From Cyanophora paradoxa (Eukaryota > Glaucocystophyceae > Cyanophorales > Cyanophoraceae), in contig QPMI01000494.1 in assembly GCA_004431415.1 (NCBI GenBank), positions 124,001-188,000 of the forward strand: a stretch of DNA of 64,000 bases, given 5' to 3'. Below the pieces are notes generated by a model that was not told where the DNA came from, searched no databases, and was given only the letters and a program-made list of their open reading frames with translations. The position numbers were made by a program, and so were the translations under genes. Shown in pieces: positions 44,501-56,585 of the stretch; the first letter of the stretch is position 1; each line of letters opens with the position of its first letter.

Positions 44501-47500
44501 TCTTGCGAGACACGCGCCTCCCGGTTTCCGTCACGTTCGAGATCGACACTGTCGCGTTCGTCGCGTTGCTCAAGGCCGCCCCGACCGGCGCATACAGGAG
44601 CGTCCACTCGTACGCAAGGCCTTGACCTGGCTGGGGGCGCCCAGAAAGAACTTCGAGGTCCGGATCTGCGTCGAAGAATGAGCACCGGGCACGTGCACGC
44701 AGAGCGGTTTTCTTCGCGTCGATAAAGACGCAAGTCGCACCGTAGCTCTGCTCAGCGCTGAGCAGCAGTTGCTGGACCGGCAGTGCGACGCGAGTCGCGT
44801 TCGGGCTGGATGTGTTGACCTCCTTGCCGTCGACCGTGACGACGATGCGGGCGTGCTGGTTGTACCTGTCGTACGAAATCGATATCGATTGAGGGTCAGA
44901 CGGCGTGTGAGCCGGACACGGCGAATATTCCGAAGCGTTAACAAGGCAAGGCGATCAAACGGACCTAAACGCGGCCTGCCAGGTCCCTGCTGGCCTGCCC
45001 GAGAGCAGCAGCGTAGCGTCGCACCAGACCAAGGACCCCGCCGGGACGGAGGCCGGGGCCGGCGGGGTCACGAATACGACCTCTGTCGACGTCCTGCGAA
45101 GCCCAGTCAGTTTTACAAAGACGGCGCGAACTGAAAACATGACGAAATCAAATCTAATGCGTCTCACAGCTCGAGAACGTTGACGATGGTTGTGGCATCG
45201 CAGAAGGAAACCGTCGCTCGTTCTGGCAGCGAGGGGGCACGATTGATACACACGCAAGGGCAAGGCATGTGCACACTACACCGTCTCACCTCCATTGTCC
45301 GACGGCAGTGCATCGGCCGTGAGCGTCACTTTCGTTCCGCCAGACCGAGGACCAACACTCGGGGAGGCGCGACCAACTTCGGTGTTTGTGACCTGAGAGT
45401 AGCAGTTTCGTATAATCAGCAAACGCATTTATGCGAGCGAACACACGCACGTAGAGGCCCGTTGTGGCAGCGTCAGGGAACACAGATTCCGTTTCGTTTG
45501 CACCCAGCGCTGGTTTTGTGGCGTACACGGCAAGAGAGTAACCGCCCGACGCCAGCCCGGGGGCCGTGTGCGACAGAACAAACTCCTTCGCTACGGTTGG
45601 CGTTTCCCCTGCGATCCACTGCGCTTCCCCTCCGGACATCCCGCGAATGACCGGGAAAAGATGCGCAGAGGGCGCGAAAATGGGCATGCTCCAGTAAGCC
45701 GGCCGGAACGTGCAGTTTGTGACCTCGTTGCCTATCAGCCTTGACGAGTTGCATGTCAGCTGCGACGACTCATCTTGCGGCACATCTGAGGGCGAGAAAA
45801 GATTAGTTCGTATCAGAGTAGATTAGATTATATTACTGGATCGAATATGTATTGCGAAGCATGCAACGCGCGCAATGCAGCGCTCGCACCGATGACAAAG
45901 ATCGATCCAGCCGCGAGAATGTTCGAAATGTTTGCAGCGGGGCTTACGAAAACCTCTCCCGGACCCGTATCTGCAACCCAGATTATTCAAGTTCACATAT
46001 ACAGCGAAAAGCAACAGCAGAATCCATCCATACGTACATTCAAAGAATGGCGTGCTGCTCGTGAGCACGGTCGCAACCGCGGTGTCGGCTACACCCTTTT
46101 CGAAGCGGGCCTCGATAGCTGAGCCTCGCGTCCACAGGGTCAGGTCATCCAGCAGAACCGTGACTGGAGCCGATTGCTGAGCGTGCACAAACGAGCTCAG
46201 TGTTAGAGAAGAGCTCGGGATGCGGATGCGTCAGCAGAAAAGAAAAGGATGACGGGTGACCTTCCGCGCGATGAATGTGCAGTTGGCAACATCGCCCGCC
46301 CATACGTGAGACCGCGTGCAGTTCTGTTATAGACGTCGATAACGATTGTCAGCGCCAGCGAAGCATGCGCAGTGGATATCGACAAATAAAGAGAGCGAAT
46401 TCACCAACAAGCTCGTAGCGTCTGCCGAGCTGTATACCAGTCCGGAAGTGCTGATCACAGTAAAGCCATTCGCCGAAACCAGAGCACTAGAAGGTCCGGT
46501 CAGGTTGCTTCCCGTCAATGAGAATGTCATGCTGAGCGCTGGTCCGGAGAAAGGAGATTTCGAGCCCGGGACGTAAGCGAATCCGCCTTCTCCAGATACG
46601 CTCAGTTGGGATGCGTCCGCCCAGACAGGAACGCCATTACGCCTTGGAAGGAGTGTGCAATCCATCAAATCATCCAACTGCAGGGATCCGTAGGGCATAA
46701 AAGAGCACTCTATAGAGCTTGTGGAGTCTGGAATGTAGACAATGGACACGGGCAAGGTTCCAACCGGTGAAGCGAAAAGCGAGTTTTGCGCGTCTGGAGT
46801 CAAGATCGAGGCAGATACGTTCACACCACCCAGAACGCCCGGAGCCGGTGACGCCCACGCCGTTATTGACAGTGAGAAAACGTTGGCCGCCGTGCCCGCC
46901 GCCTCCGCTACGATAGCATCTGCACGGGTCGCGTTTGCTGCAATGCTATCCGCCAGTGCGTAGATAATGTAGCCCGCCCTCCGCGGCGTCAACGTGCAGT
47001 TGAAGGGCACCTCCGCCAGCATCGGAACCGTTGGGCAGTCGAGTACCGAGTTGTCCGCGGCGGGGATGTCTGCGGACGGAGAGATGTCACCGAGGTCAGT
47101 TTTTTTATGATCGACGGATGTTAGAGGAAATTATAACACATGCTTATCACTTGAATTTAACCGGATCGGGATCGCAACAAGTCAACCAACGCAACGCACC
47201 AACCACCGTGACCTGAGTGCTTGCGAGCGGCTCACCGCCAGTCGCTGACAGCTGCAGGCTGCCAGGGCCTGTGTAATCGAGAGACGGGACAGCAGTGCTT
47301 CCGATAGTGAACGTCCCGATTGGGGCGTGGCCGCTCATCGGGATGAAGCTCTTGATGCTTCCGCCAATCGACAGGCTCACGTCGTCCAATCTCGCCCAGA
47401 TTACCGTTCCGCCCTGTATCCGCCAAATTAACACAAACCGCTGATATTCATGACGTAAAGCGCAAGTTGGCCGTACCATGCGAGGTACAAAAGTGCAGTT

Positions 47501-50500
47501 TGCAAACGCGCCAGCCCAGGTGATCGGCGGACAGGTCTGCGTGACACGTGTTACGGCTCAGACCGCCATCGAGCGCTCAATTTTACGTGGTTTATCGGCG
47601 GACGCCCGTATGCACATGCCAGGTGGCGCGCACCACCGACGACGTGTTGTCAGGACGCCCAATTACTAACACAGAAGCAAACACGATGGCCGTGCCGCGC
47701 GCCAGCACGGCGGATTTCGACGGGCCTGTCAGCAAGCTTCCCGGTGCACCTTCGACATCGAAAGAGAAGCCCATATGCATTGAAGCGACGTCCGAAGGCG
47801 ATATCGTCCCGTTCACATACTGCAGGGCCCCTTCCCCGACACAACTTATCGTCGAAGGAAGCGCCCACACGATTTCGCCTTCGCGACGAGGCGTGAAAAT
47901 GCACGAGGTCGTGGCTCCGAGCTCCAGGAGCTGATCCGAGCACGCGATGTTGCTTGTGCTGTCCGGAGTGTATGCGATGGAGACGGCAGCCCGAGCGATT
48001 CGAGTAGCGGATCCCGACGCGCCTGCTTCGATTCATTTGTGAGCTGGTTATGAGACTTGATTGCGTCGCTGGCATTCCAGATCCGGTTCGGGCCCTGGAC
48101 GCACCCGCCGCTCTAAGAAACGCGAAGACCGTCATCGCACTCTTGCCGCCAGGAATAGGTGAGGCCCACGCCGTCACTGTTAGTGCGAAAGCATTGGCAG
48201 CCGTGCCTGCTGCCTCCGCAATAAACACATCCCCACGTGTTGCGTTCGCCGTGATGTTGTCCGCCAGCGCGTAGATGACGTAGCCCGCTCTCCGCGGCGT
48301 TAACGTGCAGTTGAAGGGCACCTCCGCCAGCATCGGAACCGTTGGGCAGTCGAGCACCGAGTTGTCCGCGGCGGGGAGGTCTGCGGATGCGACGACGGCG
48401 CTCAGAGAAAGCTAGAGCTTGTTCGCTCGGATTGGCAAGTGCTCATATTTAAGAAATCAATTGACGAACCGACCACCGTCACTTGGATGCTCGCGAGCAA
48501 TGTACCCTCAGCGGCAGCCTTCAGCTGCAGGGTGCCTAGGCCAGCGTAATCCAGAGACGGAACAGACGTGCTGCCAACGGTGAGCGTCCCGACGGTTGCG
48601 TGACCGCTCATTTTGACTGAGCTCTTGAAGCTCCCGGAGACATAGAGGCTCACGTCGTCCAGTTTCGCCCATATTACTGCTCCCCCCTGCACACGTAAGA
48701 TTATTCGCGCCGCCGCTGAAGCGAAATGAAAGTCGACGTCCGCCATACCATGCGAGGCACGTAAGTGCAATTTGCCGAATCGCCCGCCCAAATGATCGGT
48801 GGACAGCTCTGCGCACGCGTAGGGTCTCAGCCCACCACCGAGCGCCCGATCACATGGCGATATTGCGCAGCTGCGGGATGATACTACATAGTGCAGATGC
48901 ATAACACAGCGCACCACCGACGACGTGTTGTCAGGACGTCCGAAGACTAGCACGGAAGCGAACACGATGGCCGTGCCGCGAGCCAGGACGACGGACTTCG
49001 ATAGGCCTGTCAGCAAAGTTCCCGAAACTCCTTGCACGGTAAGTGAGAAGGCTTTAGAGGCAACATTTGCGGGCGATATCGTCCCGTTCACATACTGCAG
49101 GGCCCCTTCCCCGACACAGCTTATCGTCGAAGGAAGCGCCCACACGATTTCGCCTTCGCGACGAGGCGTGAACATGCACGAGGTCATGGCTCGGAGCTCG
49201 AGGAACTGATCGGAGCACGTGATGTTGCTTGTGCCGTCCGGTATGTATGCAACCGAAACAGTGGTCCGAGCGATTCGAGTAGCGGATCCCGACGCGCCTG
49301 CTAATTGTGTGAGCGCTAGCTGGTTATGAGACTTGATTGCATCGCTGGCATATGCATTCCAGATCCGGTCCAGGACGCACCCACCGCTCTTAAAAACGCG
49401 AAGACCGTCATCGCACTCTTGCCGCCAGGAATAGGTGAGGCCCACGCCGTCACTGTCAGTTCGAAAGCATTGGCAGCCGTGCCCGCCGCCTCCGCAATGA
49501 ACACATCCCCGCGCGTTGCGTTCGCCGTGATGTTGTCCGCCAGTGCGTAGATGACGTAGCCCGCCCTCCGCGGCGTTAAAGTGCAGTTGAAGGGCACCTC
49601 CGCCAGCATCGGCACCGTTGGGCAGTCGAGCACCGAGTTGTCCACGGCCGGGAGGTCTGCGGATCAAGAGACGTCGCTGTGGCATTAAATCCTGTTCATT
49701 CCATGTGAAAGCGATTTGAGGCCTGCACGCTTAGTCCTTTCGAGCGAATCAATTCAACGCACCGAGCACTGTGAATTGCATGCTTGCAAGCAGCTCACCG
49801 CCGGCCGCTGACAGCTGCAGGCTGCCAGGGCCTGTGTTATCGAGAGACGGGACAGCCGTGCTTCCGATAGTAAACGTCCCGATTGGGGCGTGGCCGCTCA
49901 TCGGGATGAAGCTCTTGATGCTTCCGCCAATCGACAGGCTGACGTCAGGCAGCCTTGCCCAGATAACGGTATTGTTCTGTATCCGGAATGTTGATGTTAG
50001 TTAGCTCGATGAATATCGAAAGCCAAAGCTGGATAACCTTTCTTGGCACAAATGTGCAGTTCGCTGACGCTCCCGCCCAGATGAGCACCGGACGACAGCT
50101 CTGCGCACGAACGCCACGCCTATATTCAGATGCCGGGGCAGCTACACTATATAAAAGCTTTAAGCTATAAGCGCTTAATCATTGGTGTTCAGTAGTCAGT
50201 CGAATTGTTCAGTAGTCAGTCAGTAGACGTGGAATTCGAGCTCAAGGAGGTGGAATTCGAGTTTAAGGACGTGGAATTCGAGTTTAAGGACGTGGAATTC
50301 GAGCTCAAGGAAGTAGAATTCGAATCGCAGGAAGTGGAATTCGAATTCAAGGAAGTGGAATTTGAGTTGAAGTATTCCAAATGCGAAAAACGTTTAGCGA
50401 CGATTGTTGACGCTCCAGTTTTGCTGTAGTTCGAGGTGGCCTTGATCTCGAACGTGATGGACCGGGCCCATCCTGACGCTGGCGATTTCGACACCACTTC

Positions 50501-53500
50501 TAGGACTCCATCCCGCGTCACCTCCAACTCGATCGTTGAAGCGTTCGTCCACACCGGCTCGCCGCGGGCGGCGGCAGTGAAAGTGCAGACGACGGTCTGA
50601 TCGACAGCGATCGAGTCCGGGCAGGCGAAGGTACTCGAGTTGTCGGCCTCGTAGGAGCACGACATGGTCGTTGTACCCAGCACCAAGCCGTCCGAGCGGC
50701 TCACATTGACTTTGACAGCGCCTGCGCTGCCCGGTAGAGGGTCCTTGTCGCAGGCGGTCATCTGCAGCGAGAACTCGGGGCGGACATCGCCCGCGGGATC
50801 GCGAAGGATAGTGGCGACGCCACCAGTGGCGTTGACCGATAGCTGATCGTACAGGACCCAGATGTAGAGTTCGTCGACGTCCACAAATCGCATGGGGCAG
50901 GGAAAGAAAGGCTCTAGCTCGGGCGAACACGTTGTGGTGATGATCCACGGATGGCCTGAACAGCAGCGTCAATGGTAAAGAAGGGCCGAAACGGGAAGAG
51001 ATAGAAACCAGCACCGTATATAGTTATCGGAATGCGGTGAAGCAAAGTGCCAGTCGCGCTGGAGATAACCACGCCTCCCGGGCCGGTGCACGTTTCGCAC
51101 GCGGTATAAGCAGCCGAGACGGTTAAAAAAAACGTTGGCGCAGCCGGCGGGAAGTGGTCGAGTTTGTTCACATCTGTGCTGTCTACCGATCCTTCGGCTT
51201 CGAACGTAAATCCAGCAGCATTCGGATACACTGGAGAAGATCCGAGGAACGATTCCGTGATGTTTATCTGCAACACAATCGAAGAGGCGAAGGGCAGGAT
51301 AATAGCGCGCCCAGCCCAGTCGTGCGCAAGTGCGACAAAGTCAGGATTATCTGCAAGACAGGGCTCAGCACATTGAACGCCGATATTGACGAGGGCCAAT
51401 TTAACGTTCGATCGCGCATGAACGTACCAGTAACGAAGAACGAGAAAGAAGGGGAGCAGAAGGCGACACTCAGCGTCATACGGCCCGAAAATCCGACGGC
51501 GGGACGGACTTCGACACGCAGGGCAGAACCGACGGATTCTGGTAGAGACGCGACTCCGACGTCGGAGCCCCACAGCTGTTCGGGATCGACGCTTGCGTTG
51601 GCCCGGATGCGCTCTCCGAAAACAGTCCCGTAATAGAGCCTGCTGTACGACTGAACTGGCGCGCCACCGAGATGCGGGTACACCGTGCAGAAGTGGGCCT
51701 GGCCGGCAACAAGCAGATCCAACCCCGAACAGTCAAGTATGCTTGTGCCGTCGGCAGGAACTGATTCGATTTTGGTGGAGTGTTAGACAGATCTTACAAA
51801 GTCACTGCTTCCAGAAGGGTTTGAGGATGCTAAGCTCACCGTAAACGGCCAGGTCGAACACACCTGCTAAGGTGCCTTCGGGGTTCAATGGCCCGCCTTG
51901 CATCCTTATCTGCGTTTGGAAAATCAGGCTCGTAAATACCATCTCTACTCTCCAGCAGATCATCATGACCACTATCTGAGAGCGAGCGATGGAATCGAAC
52001 CTCGATTCGTCCCCATCCACTTCTCACAGGATCTGTCGAGACTGTGGCCGTGAACGTCGCGTTGCGCGTGTAGATGAAAAACGTGTCCGCTGGGCGCTCA
52101 AGGGGGTCGACGTCCGTGACGTCACCGCGCGTGTAGGAGACCTTGGCTGCAGTTCCGTCCCAGAACCGGTAGGCGATTGGAAGACCCCCGAATCGACCAG
52201 CGAACGTGCAGGTGATTCGGCTCCCAGACTACAACGACATGCGCGCCACATGAGCACGACGTCGGGCAGGAGAAAGGGCCCCCAGCAAAGAGAATCAATG
52301 TTAGAGAGGGCCCTTAACAAATATCAGTATAAAGAAGGGCCACCAGCAAAGAGAATCAATATTATTATAAACGGCCCGCAGAAATGAGAATCAATATTTA
52401 AAAAGGGCACCCAACAAAGAGAATCAATGTAAATGTTCGCACCGGCACATAACGGGACCCGCAGTCCACAAGGGAGCTGTCGTCAGGGACGTCGGGTACT
52501 GTCCCGAAAAGAGCTATCAGCCTTTCTATCCATTAAAAATCGATCTTTCTAGATCTAGTCGCCCCCTTTCTTACAAAAAGCGAAAACAAATAAGCGACTT
52601 ACGGGCCGTGGAAACCCAGTTCCGGTTATCCCAGTCTTCAGGGAAAGAAAGTTGTATCACGTTTCCTTCGTAGTAACTGTACGCTGCGCAGAAATATTGT
52701 GAGCGGCCTTGGTCCGTAGTGGCGTATTCAAGTTAAGATAGCAGATAGCAGGATATATTTTAAGACAGCATTCAAGTGGCATATTCAAGTTAAGATAGCA
52801 ACAAATTGGTTTCCATCACGAGGCAACGTCACGTGGACGGAGAGATAGCCTAAGGTGGCATATAATTATACATAAAATTAGGCGTGGCGGCAGAGGTAAG
52901 GCTGGTGTCCTCTATCAACTTTAATTATAACCGTCCCGGGCGGCTGGCGCGCGCAGGTACAGGCGAGGACAGGCGAGGTACGCGCGTGACCGCGGCGGCT
53001 CGCTCCAAGCCACTCAGGCTATCTCTGCATCACATCACGTACCGCACCACTTAGGCTTTAGGCTTTCTTAGGCTTTATCTCTTCACCACTTAGGCAATGG
53101 CGCGTGGATGTACCGCAGCAGTACGCGTCGCATCCCCAGCAAAGGAAGCTCGTCTGGACCCGACGCGTCGTTACGCGTGCGAAGACGAACTGATCGGAAG
53201 CCCGTATTCTCTCGTAAATTCCGCCTGCAAATAAAGATCGGTTTCTAATCTCAACAGACGCCAATTGCTGTGACCTTGGCTGCAATCCAAGACCGGGCAG
53301 GAGGCGCTTTTCGGCCACCTCGCTTGTGTATTTTTTTGATCCGTTTGGAAATCGGAGCGAATTACGAACGGGGTGGTTTCTGCGAACATGAATGAATTTT
53401 TGCTCGAAGAATTTTTGAATGGGCATATATACTGCCCGAGTTCAATTTGATCTGATGCAATTTAAAGGCGCACCGGTATTCACTTCCGCTACAGCCCAGT

Positions 53501-56500
53501 CCGCCCTCGAGTCCGTGTAGCTGCAAAAAGTACATCGAATTAGAGATCGAATCAAAGGCGTCCGTACAGAGGCAGAGGCACGCGGCCGGCGGCCGCGGCA
53601 GAACAACTCGCACCCTCCCCTGTGAGGACACAGAAATGTGCGTCAGCATCGAATACGGAGCTTCAATTCACGTTGCGAGTCTTTTTTGGGCGCACGTGCA
53701 CTGTAGTCCGGAGGTCCACGAGAAGGTGCATCTAAAAGGAAGATAAAATTCCCAGCAGTCGCACATATACGCTGAACCGAGCGCCTCGCTGAAGTACACA
53801 GGGAGGGCGTCGTGAGTTAATTCAATAAATTAAAATATAAGAAATCGCACCCAACGCCCTCCTCCGATTTATAGCCCGCGTCTGTCACTGTGTACATTCT
53901 GCGCACAAATTGAATTGCGTGAGGCCCGCGTCTGTCACTGTGTATATTCTGCGCTTAAATTTCGCGAACCGGAGCAGATCAGGATCGACGTACACAATCT
54001 TGTAAACTGTGCGCTGTCCAGTCCGGACACCCGTGTTCAATCTACGCAGGCCAGATTATTCTCCTAAACCTCGAAACCGAAACCGATTAAAGCGCACCTT
54101 TCCAGCCACAGCATCGGAATTTCCCAAAGGGACAGGTACCGAAAAGCCCGCCAGTGTATACTTTCAGGCGAAATTGCGTGATAGTACGCGTAGTCGACCA
54201 GGCCGCCTGCGCGTTCCGAGCGATGTCGGAAAAGGCGATGTAAGAATTCGATGTATTTTTTTGGGGGGGGGAGGGGGGGAGGGGGGGGAGGGGCAGAGCG
54301 CGACTGCAAACGTGAAAGAAGGAGCGGCCCACACTGACGGACGACGTCAAGGCCCCAACGAGCACTGACACGGAAATTCCGAACTCCTGATGCCGACAGA
54401 AAGTGTCCCATCTCGAGTTGTCGGTGGGAACTCCGGTGAAAGTAAAGTAGAATGGAAACCAGGAAGCGAGCGGAGCCGCGGCCGACGGCCGGTACCAGAT
54501 CGCGTCGGTTGTCGGCTCGGGCCACCAACCGAACGACGAGACCCAGGGCTGGACATCGGGAGACACCCCTACGGACGATCTGCGCTCGCGGCGTTGTAAA
54601 CACTCATAGAATCATGATTGCTTGAATATCGAATCATCCGCCGCGAACCGCGGTATGTTCATTTGTATGCCATTCTTGCGTGGAGTTAGCGTCCCGTAAA
54701 TCCTTTCGCCGTTTATCACGGCTCGTTGAGGACTCGAATCCCAGAATGTCTGCCAGTCGATGTGCGACGTTCCGTCCGGCAGCTCGGAAATAGCCTGGAG
54801 TTCGAAGGGCGCTCCTGCCTCTCCGGATGGGACCAGGACCGATACTACAAGGATCCCATTTGGAGAGGTCCTGGCAGGCCAGAGTATCAATGCGCATGTC
54901 CCCCAGCAGATCCTAGAATCCATCCACCCTGAAAGAATTTTGAGGGGGCCTCACCCAGAGAGTTGTACCTTGACGTCAAAGCTTCCGGCCGACGAGCCCG
55001 CAGCTGGAGGATCAAGGGTCACAGTTCCAGTGGCGGTCGACGATGCGAGGACGGCGGCGCGAAGGAACGCGACACGGGCACGAAGCGCCCTTCCACTACT
55101 TCGCGGGGAAAAGGTGCACCTGCGTGCAAAAGAACCGTGACGGTCAAGGAGCTGACCATGGCCAGGGGGTTTAATTCTGAGACGAACGATGCGCACTGGA
55201 TAGCCGCCGCGCTTGGAGCGTATAAAGGAAGGCTGTAGCGGGGACAGGCGAGGACCGACGTACGGTCTGGTACGGGGCTCTGGGCTTCTCGTGCCACTGA
55301 GACAAGAGTTGAATCGCTGAGGGTCCCGTGCCTTCCGTAGCGACTCGAATCCCGAGCAACAGGTGAAACATTCGATTCGTCTTCATCGAAGCTACGAAGC
55401 AAGACGCGTACGATAATTGTTGGCAAGGAGCAATCGGAAATCGCGTGCAGCCAACGAATCGATCGCAAGATCGCACAAATCGAGATCTAGACGTGTACGT
55501 GAGCCCTTTTATCTGACGTACCTGTGGTACAGAAGCAGGCTCGGGTCGTACAGAATCTCATCTGGCGTGGTCCCCGAAACAAACAAGGAGACCTCTTGAG
55601 TGCTGAGGGCGCGGCTCCACACCCGGAATTCGTCAAGCGCTCCTATATTTAAAGCTCTCATCTCGAAAGAATAAGAAATAATAAATGAGCGGGGGAACGC
55701 GAACCAATGAATGGATCGTTCCCTCCAGGTGACGCTCCAATATAGGTCTCATTTTCCCACGCAGGAGCAGTGGCCGGGAGGACTGCGTTATTGAGGGCGA
55801 CCTGGACCCCGTTCGCGAGGACTCGACAGTTTCCGCTGGGGTCGACGACAACGGCGACATGGACGAACTGTGGTCCAGAATTCATTCTTTGATTAAGAGC
55901 GCAACGAAAAATCAATCTCCCAGCCACTTGGCGCGCACCTTGTCGGCGATTAGAACAGGCAGCAGAGTGCTGACCGACCCGCTTCCGCGCGCCAAATGAA
56001 GAACTCCCCCCGCCGTCGACTGCGCATGCAAAGCCGAGCCTCGATCAGTCGGCTGCCTCGTCGGACGCGGCGCCGGCGCGTCCCCTCCCTCCTCACCACT
56101 TTAAACTCTTCACCCCTCGAGTAGATCCCGCCCAGCGCGCTGCTGCCAGCACTCCGCACCCTGCAGGTTCGAGGATCAGTCTTGAACTCCTTCGGCCCGA
56201 TAACCCATGAACAAGCGCGGGCCGGCGCATGCGCGCCAGAAATCTATGCTGAAGGGACCGTCGCTGGTGGGAGGACCGCTTCCAGAAGGAATGGTCACAA
56301 AACCGCCGTTCAGAGCGAGAGCGAAAGGGTTCGTGTCGTCTAGTCCCGCCCCAGAGAACACGACAGCTGCGGCAAGCGTGCTTCAGCGCGCGCGCAAGCT
56401 GCATGATCTTGATCAGCGAAGCGTATACGCTGCAGACCGCAAGCAGGTCTGATGGAAACGCAGGCGCAGATGAGTGCGCAAAGTATACGCAGCTGTGCCG

Positions 56501-56585
56501 CGGCCGCGGCTCCTTCCGCCGCGGCTGCGGCCGAGCTGCGCCGCAACGCCGGCGGCCTCCAACTCCAATGGCCGGCTGGTCTCAT
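36517..56585 (-). CDS. Giant membrane protein: signal peptide, LamG, Ig-like repeats and TRP-like membrane domain
   Basis: This minus-strand, heavily spliced gene starts at ATG 56585. It has a hydrophobic signal (QLRILCALICACVS) and splices in phase to AVVFSGAGLDDTNPFALAL, a LamG/concanavalin-like module (to about 55560). About 12 kb then encode a long series of Ig-like repeats with the core N-C-T-(L/F)-x-P-R-(R)-x-G. A segment resembling the REJ/PKD region of polycystins follows (42370-43300; SGLAAGRWSFRLTVADNGIG). A multi-span domain comes next (38860-42300), then an acidic or coiled linker and a Ser/Ala-rich cytoplasmic tail ending DDKGYLN, stop at 36517. The overall plan, large ectodomain plus channel-like membrane part, recalls polycystin-type or TRP-like surface sensors; that function is inference. 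The coding G+C is visibly lower between 42 and 56 kb than in neighbouring genes. The model could be two genes if a terminator is hidden in an intron. Confidence 0.7.
38860..42490 (-). other. TRP-like (Flc/Pkd2-like) multi-span membrane domain
   Basis: Hydrophobic exons in order: LPLWLTPLIAQSMATNIQRQ with SYRAYASAMGPFMLQFSF; LLNAIFWAALPIAGLTLVQF followed by AAYIFLVLIKKK; LTMYLLTFQPIAFAAAGYV; FALFIFVCVVHVFIPVLFLV; RGEWRPKSERPDSRS and FELLYDDFVG; ARLAFATGILSLLRSLIAIL; VSLLLCLNAASLVTQLFSVP; VAVVEAATLAQESVAFLAVL; MFNTALATSYIIIADTLLGQ. The arrangement (helices, a hydrophilic RGEW-x-YDD loop, then paired helices with SRWR between) resembles the TRP-like family of fungal Flc and related protist proteins. 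Roughly eight or nine spans are visible. Ion transport is inference from family resemblance. Confidence 0.65.
40080..40415 (-). repeat. Tandem intronic repeats carrying decayed donor copies
   Basis: An intron after the exon ending YDDFVG contains two copies, about 150 bases apart, of a block with GATAGATAAACAGATAGATAG. Each includes CTATATGACTTCGTCGGCCA on the minus strand (40157-40177 and 40308-40328), a degenerate copy of the exon tail and donor CTATACGACGACTTCGTCGG at about 40395-40420. The donor GT has become GC in the copies. Confidence 0.8.
47100..49990 (-). repeat. About 1.275-kb tandem duplication of a two-domain unit
   Basis: Exons and introns near 47100-48390 recur near 48400-49665 with very high identity; GATATCGTCCCGTTCACATA starts at 47800 and 49075. 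A further, more diverged copy extends leftward (45800-47090) and the start of another lies at 49740-49990. The units encode two Ig-like domains each. Confidence 0.85.
50229..50376. repeat. 21-nt minisatellite in an intron of the giant gene
   Basis: About seven copies of GTGGAATTCGAGTTCAAGGA-like units. Read on the minus strand they would encode NSNSTSL heptads. However, a donor (GTCGCT) follows the exon ending GASTIV, a stop follows the repeats, and the next exon begins after GCGCAG at about 50110, so it is placed in an intron. Confidence 0.75.
55560..56361 (-). other. LamG/concanavalin-A-like module
   Basis: Exons read NGGFVTIPSGSGPPTSDGPF with SIDFWRACAG, then QFVHVAVVVDPSGNCRVLANG, ENETYIGASPGGNDPFIGS and ALDEFRVWSRALSTQEVSLF. 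The order (FxIxFW, HVAVV, VLANGV, YIGAS, DEFRVWSRALS-EV) is that of LamG-type jelly-roll domains. The next exon has VARDSSRYGRHGTLS, common between such modules. Confidence 0.82.

Larger units (their letters stand above)
43300..55470 (-). other. Array of Ig-like ectodomain repeats
   Basis: Repeats of roughly 100-120 residues, each split by introns, share a core Cys in (N/H/I)CT(F/L)xPR or equivalent, followed by a Gly and a hydrophobic strand. Clear cases are CTFSPRSSGRALRA (about 55090), GTLTPRKNGIQMNI (54660), ITCTFAGRFGGLPIAYRFW (about 52200), HFCTVYPHLGGAPVQS (51680), VVCTFTAAARGEPVWTNAS (50560), NCTLTPRRAGYVIYALADN (49590, 48320 and, with small changes, 47000) and ANCTFVPRK (50060). I cannot name the family; fold class is inferred from the pattern of strands and the single conserved Cys. 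Confidence 0.65.
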
